The position numbers and the translations under genes are program-made. This document shows, in pieces, positions 1 through 5,400 of a DNA stretch of 14,133 nt. This DNA comes from Phycisphaerae bacterium. Lineage in GTDB: Bacteria; Planctomycetota; Phycisphaerae; UBA1845; PWPN01. The stretch is taken from contig DAOOIV010000129.1 of the NCBI GenBank assembly GCA_035384605.1, forward strand, positions 1-14,133, in the 5' to 3' direction. Under the pieces are notes generated by a model. It was given only the letters and a program-made list of their open reading frames with translations, ran no database searches and was not told the DNA's origin. The first letter of the stretch is position 1. The number at the start of each line of letters is the position of its first letter.

Positions 1-93
1 CCCACCATCGTGAGCGGAAATCCCAAGCACCTCAAGGAGATGTCTGCGGGAACCAAGAAGATCTTTGAAAGGGCAAAGAAGAAAGGTTCTTGA
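1..93 (+). CDS. 3' end of an unidentified gene (partial)
   Basis: An open frame enters the window at base 1 and ends at TGA 91-93, giving 30 C-terminal residues rich in Lys and Gly and ending in KKKGS. The codons look like those of the genes downstream. The fragment is too short for me to recognise a family. A Lys-rich helical tail is all that can be described. The frame could be chance, but a Lys-rich end followed directly by a promoter-bearing gap fits the end of a real gene. Confidence 0.5.
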   Translation, partial: PTIVSGNPKHLKEMSAGTKKIFERAKKKGS

Positions 94-166
94 CAGTCAT
101 AGGCGCTCGACCGAGGTTGTCCAGGCGGTTTCAGCCGGATTGCATCAAAATTTCCGAAAAAGTCCA

Positions 167-195
167 TTGACAGATGAACAGCCTTGGTGTATTAT
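167..195 (+). promoter_or_regulatory. Sigma70-type promoter for the downstream gene cluster
   Basis: TTGACA at 167-172 matches the -35 consensus exactly. TATTAT at 190-195 matches the -10 consensus at five of six positions, and the spacer is the optimal 17 bp. The start of transcription would fall near 202. This gives a leader of about 180 nt before the ATG at 385, and the leader would contain the whole CCTACT hexamer array. It is the only clear promoter I see in the window, and it sits just after the end of the first partial gene. Confidence 0.65.
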
Positions 196-234
196 TTGGG
201 CGAAGTCTCGAGTAGCTGGAAGGACGAGTAGATC

Positions 235-322
235 GTAGGCGCAGGAACCTACTCCTACTCCTACTCCTACTCCTACTCCTACTCCTACTCCTACTCCTAC
301 TCTTACTCCTACTCCTGCCTAC
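235..322. repeat. Inverted repeat framing the hexamer array
   Basis: GTAGGCGCAGGA at 235-246 can pair with TCCTGCCTAC at 313-322, leaving a two-base bulge. The arms therefore enclose the hexamer array almost exactly. In RNA from the promoter at 167-195 this would form a stem closing a large pyrimidine-rich loop. GATCG just outside the left arm and CGATC at 333-337 add weak outer symmetry. Confidence 0.45.
248..316. repeat. CCTACT hexanucleotide microsatellite, about 11.5 units
   Basis: There are eleven consecutive hexamers plus a partial one: nine perfect CCTACT units (248-301), one variant CTTACT (302-307), one more perfect unit (308-313) and a partial CCT. The array lies between the promoter and the start codon of the TPR-like gene, so it would be transcribed as leader RNA. 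Hexamer tracts like this are prone to slipped-strand length change. Six-base steps here would alter leader length and not any reading frame. Confidence 0.95.
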
Positions 323-384
323 AATCAATCTGCGATCCGCAGCCTCCTTTCCTTCATGGCAGCGGATGCATGGGAGGTCTGCGC

Positions 385-2373
385 ATGAAACGCCTTATCC
401 TTCTGACAGCAGCGGCTGGTTTGTTTTGTCTGGCGGTTTTCCTGTTGATCCATTGGGGGCCCGCCGATGTTCGCGTACATGCCGACGAGCCCCTGCCGCC
501 GCCTGTGCCGGGTGAACCGTTGGCTCTGGCTGTGGCGGCTGAGAACAACGCGGACTACGCCCAAGCTGAGAGCATCTACCGTGCAATCATCTCCTCCTAT
601 CCTGGGACGGCTGAGGCTTGGACCTCTCAGGCCAGACTGGTGTCGATCAAACTGGCCCTCAAGGAGTGGGACCAAGCGGTGACCGAGTGCGATATCCTCA
701 TCGCCCAAGGCCCGGACCATCCGGACTTGGCCGCGACGGTACTTGAGACCGCCCGCGTTCTGTCCAAGTCCGGGAAAACCAAGAAGGCCATCCGGCTTTT
801 TGAGTACCACGTCGGCCGCTGGCCCGATTCATCGGCCACCTTGGAGATCAAGAAGGAATTGGCACTGCTCTACGCCCGCAGCGGCAACCCTGCGGTCGAC
901 AGTCTCTTTCAGGAACTGCAGAACACCCTTCCCCCCTCGGACGATCTGGCTGAGCTGACCGCCGGGATCGGAGCAGCCATCTTCGCCCGGGCTCGAGAGC
1001 AACAGAGCCGCGAGGCATACGCCACAGCCTTGGGCTATCTGCAAACGGCCGAGCAGATGTACCAGACGAATACTCCCTCATGGAACACTGAACGCCGGGC
1101 CATCCAGGCCCGCCAGCGCATCATTCAGGCCTACCGGGCGATGAACGACAGGCTGGCGGCCGGGCTGGCCGAGGACCAACTGCTTGCCGCCTACGCGTGC
1201 CGCGACAGCGAGCACGCGCTGGCCGACGCGCTGTGCGTCCTGGCGGATGAGCACCGAGCCAGCGATAGCCACGCTCGGGCCTGCGAGTTGTACCAGCATG
1301 CCTTGAGCTACTGCCCCGGCAGTGCCCGGACCTGTGACCTGATGACCGGCCTGGCCCGCTCGAGCATTGCCCTGGCGGACTACGACACGGCACAACGCAT
1401 GGTCAATCAACTCGCAACCAGCTACTCGGCTCAAGCCGATTTCATCCGCCGCATGAACGAGATCGCTTGGGACTACCATGTGGCCAAGCAGAACGAGCTG
1501 GCCGAGGGCATCTATCGGTACGTGGTGGACAACTTCGGCGACCGCAAGGAGGCCGTCTTCTCCCAATCGGCGCTGGTGATCGTTAAGTATGTCACCGGCC
1601 AGGACGAGGTGGCCGCCGCCGAGTTGACTCGACTGTTCGACGGGTTCCCGGACAACAAGAGGAAACCGGCGGCCCTGAAACAAGTCGCGCAGGCCTGTGA
1701 GGGTCTCAAGAAGTATCGGCAAGCCGCGCAAGCATACCGGCTCATGCTCCAGTTGACCTCCGATCCGCTGGAGGCCGAGCGCGTCACCCTGGATTACATC
1801 GGCGCGACCATGCGAGCTATCCAGACGCAGGAAGACGCGGAAGCTCTGCTCCAGTACTGCCTGGAAGTCCTCAAGACACGGCCGACGAACCCGACCCTGG
1901 TGCATGACGCCGTGGGGTCGCCGGTCAGGGGCTTCGGGAGAATCGCCATCTTGACGGGGCGCAAGAGCCTTTCCATCGAGGCCGCCGACCGTCTGATGGC
2001 GGCCCTCGATCCGGACGCTCCCGAGTACCAACACGCACTGGCCCGGCACGTGCGAGCCTGGGCCTTCTCCTGGAACCGCCAGGCAGAAGAAGCGATCCGG
2101 CAAATGGTCAACCTGGCAGACGACTACGCGGGAACGACGGACAAGAACGTCGAGCGACTCTGCGCTACCTCACTGGGCCATGCCTACGGCTATGCCCTGG
2201 CAAATCTGGGTCGGCCCGATCTGGCGCAGCAGTACCTCGATCAGATCCGCTCCCGCTGGCCCGACGGGCGACACGAGAGCGTGATCGAGCTCTATACCAC
2301 ACACGTTCCGGCCAGCGTCAAGAAGCTGGCCGAGCAGGGCGCGGCGATCATGCAAGGCAAGCCGGAGCAGTAG
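385..2373 (+). CDS. Exported TPR-like repeat protein
   Basis: This is a 662-residue protein. I chose ATG 385 over the in-frame ATG 370 because GGGAGG at 372-377 lies seven bases before it and because a clean signal or anchor segment then begins at residue 1 (MKRLILL, hydrophobic to about residue 22, possible cleavage near VHA-DEP). The mature part is almost entirely amphipathic helix pairs of tetratricopeptide style, for example around residues 50-85 (YAQAESIYRAII then YPGTAEAW), with further units throughout. TPR proteins act as protein-binding scaffolds, and no catalytic motif is visible. Exported TPR proteins of this kind are common in planctomycetes. It is the first gene after the sigma70-type promoter and lies 87 bp before the PAD gene, so it may be co-expressed. 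Its role here is unknown. Confidence 0.85.
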   Translation: MKRLILLTAAAGLFCLAVFLLIHWGPADVRVHADEPLPPPVPGEPLALAVAAENNADYAQAESIYRAIISSYPGTAEAWTSQARLVSIKLALKEWDQAVTECDILIAQGPDHPDLAATVLETARVLSKSGKTKKAIRLFEYHVGRWPDSSATLEIKKELALLYARSGNPAVDSLFQELQNTLPPSDDLAELTAGIGAAIFARAREQQSREAYATALGYLQTAEQMYQTNTPSWNTERRAIQARQRIIQAYRAMNDRLAAGLAEDQLLAAYACRDSEHALADALCVLADEHRASDSHARACELYQHALSYCPGSARTCDLMTGLARSSIALADYDTAQRMVNQLATSYSAQADFIRRMNEIAWDYHVAKQNELAEGIYRYVVDNFGDRKEAVFSQSALVIVKYVTGQDEVAAAELTRLFDGFPDNKRKPAALKQVAQACEGLKKYRQAAQAYRLMLQLTSDPLEAERVTLDYIGATMRAIQTQEDAEALLQYCLEVLKTRPTNPTLVHDAVGSPVRGFGRIAILTGRKSLSIEAADRLMAALDPDAPEYQHALARHVRAWAFSWNRQAEEAIRQMVNLADDYAGTTDKNVERLCATSLGHAYGYALANLGRPDLAQQYLDQIRSRWPDGRHESVIELYTTHVPASVKKLAEQGAAIMQGKPEQ

Positions 2374-2385
2374 CCGCCGAAGCGA

Positions 2386-2410
2386 CCGGAGGCCTGTCGG
2401 GCACCTCCGG
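2386..2410 (+). terminator. Hairpin after the TPR-like gene; weak terminator candidate
   Basis: CCGGAGG (2386-2392) is perfectly complementary to CCTCCGG (2404-2410) across an 11-base loop, starting 12 bases after the stop codon. It is followed by AAAA and not by a T tract, so it does not look like a strong intrinsic terminator. It could be an attenuating or RNA-stabilising hairpin between two genes of one transcript. Confidence 0.3.
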
Positions 2411-2460
2411 AAAACGTTAGACGTGCAGGACCACAAAGGCAGTCGTGAGAGGAACGAACC

Positions 2461-5400
2461 GTGTACACGCATGCTTCCACCGTCGGATCACTCGGCCGTG
2501 ACGCCGGCTCACGCAGAGCGCATGTTCTTCCCTATGTGCTGATCGCACTACTTGCCTGCTGGCAGTCGCCCGACCAGGCCGCCGCGTGCGGCCCCTGTTT
2601 CGGTTACTTCTGTGGCGAGTGCGCAGACTGTGATCCGGTCGAAGAGCGATGTATCCCCAATCACCACTCCTGCTGTCCGTGTTCCTACTGGGGCACCTAT
2701 CGGTACGTCGATATCTGTGTCTGGCCGGACCTGACCTGGCTCGGTGATGTCGTGCGCGTCCATGTCGTCGGATCGAGCGCAGCCCCAGCCGTCTGCTACC
2801 AACTGGAGCTTTTCTACGACTCGAGATTTGTGGAGAACGACATCGCCTGCCCATTGGAGTATCCTCAGGAGATCATCCAGCCGACCTTGCCGTCGTACCA
2901 AAGCTGTGCGGGCTACAGCATGCCGTTGCCGAGTGATCCCTCGAAGGGATGGCTCGCCCTGCCTGGCAGCCATGATTTCTACGTCCAACCGATGCGGCCC
3001 AGGTTCCAATTGGCGCGTCTGGAAGCTTCGCCATACAACCCCTATACCACTGCATCGCGGTACTTCGCCGTCGCAGACCTCGATCTTCGCGGCCCATATA
3101 CCCTCGACCCCACATGCCACCCCGGAAGCCCCTGCGGGTGCTCCAGCGGGAACGACCTGGAACGATGCGAGCACCCGGATGACTACCCGTGTCAACCCGG
3201 CGACCCTGCGATCTTCTACATCGGTGTCAACGACGATTTCGACGAGGGCAAGGAAACGGAGGACGCCGAGGACGTGAGCATTCTCGACAACACTTCACAA
3301 CCCGCACTGAATGATTTGGCCCAAATGTGCTGGACCATGGGCACCGCGACTGTGTATGAGGCATATTGGAGTGGCACTTACGACGTCATGTGCGGTGACT
3401 CATTTGAGGAGAGGGTATCCGCCAAGATGACCGTGTCTCCCGGCGAAATCGTGCGGCTTTGGGTGTGGCACAACAGCCAGTACGAGCAACTGCTGCTCGG
3501 GCAGAACATCATTCCCGGCTACGGAACGGATTCCTCGTTCTACGCAGAAGGGCTCAAGCCCGGAACGGTCACCATCCAGCTCGAGGGCAAGATCGACAAC
3601 GACGACAGCCGGAGGCGAATCGACAAGATCCGGCTTTCTGCGGTCAAAATCGACGTCGACGTGGATAGCGATAATACCAACACCACGGCCCCCTTCGGCC
3701 CGGACGCCCCCCCGGCAACGCCCCCGGCCGCCAACGTTGAAGACCGGATCGAACAGAAGGCCGGTGAGCCGGGGCGGTTTGTCCTGGTTAACGACGACGA
3801 CGACGACCAGGACGGCATCCTGGACTACGACGATGGGTATAATAAGGACGAGAATCCTATCTTTCTGGGTGATGACGTGACGTACGAGGAAGACGACTTC
3901 GTCATGCTCAAGGTCAAGATCGCACCGACGAGCATCAACCTGGACCCCAACCAGGCGTGGGTGCTGATCGACTACTCAGCAGACAGCCCGGACCCCAACG
4001 TGTGGAGCATCGGGAGGATTCGGCTGTGGAAGAAGCCTGGAGACGAGCCTCGCGACCGGCGCAGTGCCCTGACGACCGGCCAGGGTGACTGGATAGAACC
4101 CGGCCTCTACACAGACCTGAAAACGCTCATGCCATGGGACCCTAACCTCCAGCCGGATCCCGGCAACCCTCCGGCCAGCCACGAGATGACTTTCTACATC
4201 GAAGGTGTCAACGCCTCGGGGTCGCTCGGCGACACGGACATCACCTTCCGGATCGACCCCGATGGCCCAGGACCGGCCGGCTGCGTCCATGCGGATACCG
4301 CGCAGGTGACGGTGGTCAGACCGAATCTGGGTGCGGACTCGAACAATGACGGTTTCTACAACGGGGCGGACGAGATCATTGAGGACCGGTCGGATCTGTC
4401 GGGGCTTTACGTGGGCATGAACGACAATTTCGACGAGGAGGACGATCTGGAAGACTTCGAGACCCCGCAGGCCTCAAAGAAGCCCTGTCCTGCCGGTCAG
4501 TACGCTGTCGTTCCTACCAACGATCTCGAACCAGTCTATGTGTCGCTCGTGCCCGGGGGCGACAGTTTCTACGGAGAGTGTGACCTCTACTTGAAGGGTG
4601 GCCGCGACCATCTGCGGGTGTATGCCATCCGTTGGGGAAGCTGTGACGCCGCCTGTCCGGCGACGGGCGAGAACGTGTGCTGGAAGCTGATCGACGAGAA
4701 CTACGATCTGGCTGCGAACTACCTCCACAGCCAGGGCCCGATTTATGGATGGGCCCTGTACGTGGAGGGCATCTTGCCTGGCGAAGCACAGATGCTCCTG
4801 GAATTCTGGCACGACGGCCACAAGCTGTACGAGGACTGGGTCAATTTCACAGTCGTCCAGATCGACGTCGACGTGGACAGCGATAACACCAACACCAACG
4901 CCCCCTATGGGCCGGATGCGGCCGACCCGATGACCGAGGATCGGATCGAGGAGAAGAACGGTGAGCCGGGGCGGTACGTTCTGGTCAATGACGACGACGA
5001 CAACAAGAACGGCAAGCTAGACAATTCCGTGTTAGAAGTCGGGCCGATTCAGGACGAGGACGATCTTGTAGAAATCAAATTCACAGCTCCGGATTTCACA
5101 CCCCACAACCCTGACTACGTCAAGTGGTTGCTGAACGTGCCTGCGAACATCGACATCTGGCAGAACAAGAACAAAAGCGGTTTCCATGTATGGGGCGGAG
5201 ATGTCGCTGAAATACCGTGGACGGATCATGCTTTGCCCCAGACCTGGTACATGCAGGGCCTGGAGGTCCCATCGAGCGGCCCAGTTGAAATCGAGGCAAG
5301 CTTGTGGATCGATCCGGACGAGGATGGGCCGAAGTCCTACAGACTCGTGCATCGGGATACCGTGCAGGTGACGGTTATTCGCGTGGGTCTGGATGTTGAC

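Noticed and set aside
131..328. Minus-strand frame with an Arg-Ser repeat protein
   Set aside because: The RS repeat is just the reverse complement of the CCTACT microsatellite. There is no ribosome-binding site and no sequence outside the array that looks coding.
1078..2103. Minus-strand 341-residue frame opposite the TPR-like gene
   Set aside because: It lies wholly inside a well-supported plus-strand gene, has no recognisable family content, and such antisense frames are expected in GC-rich DNA.
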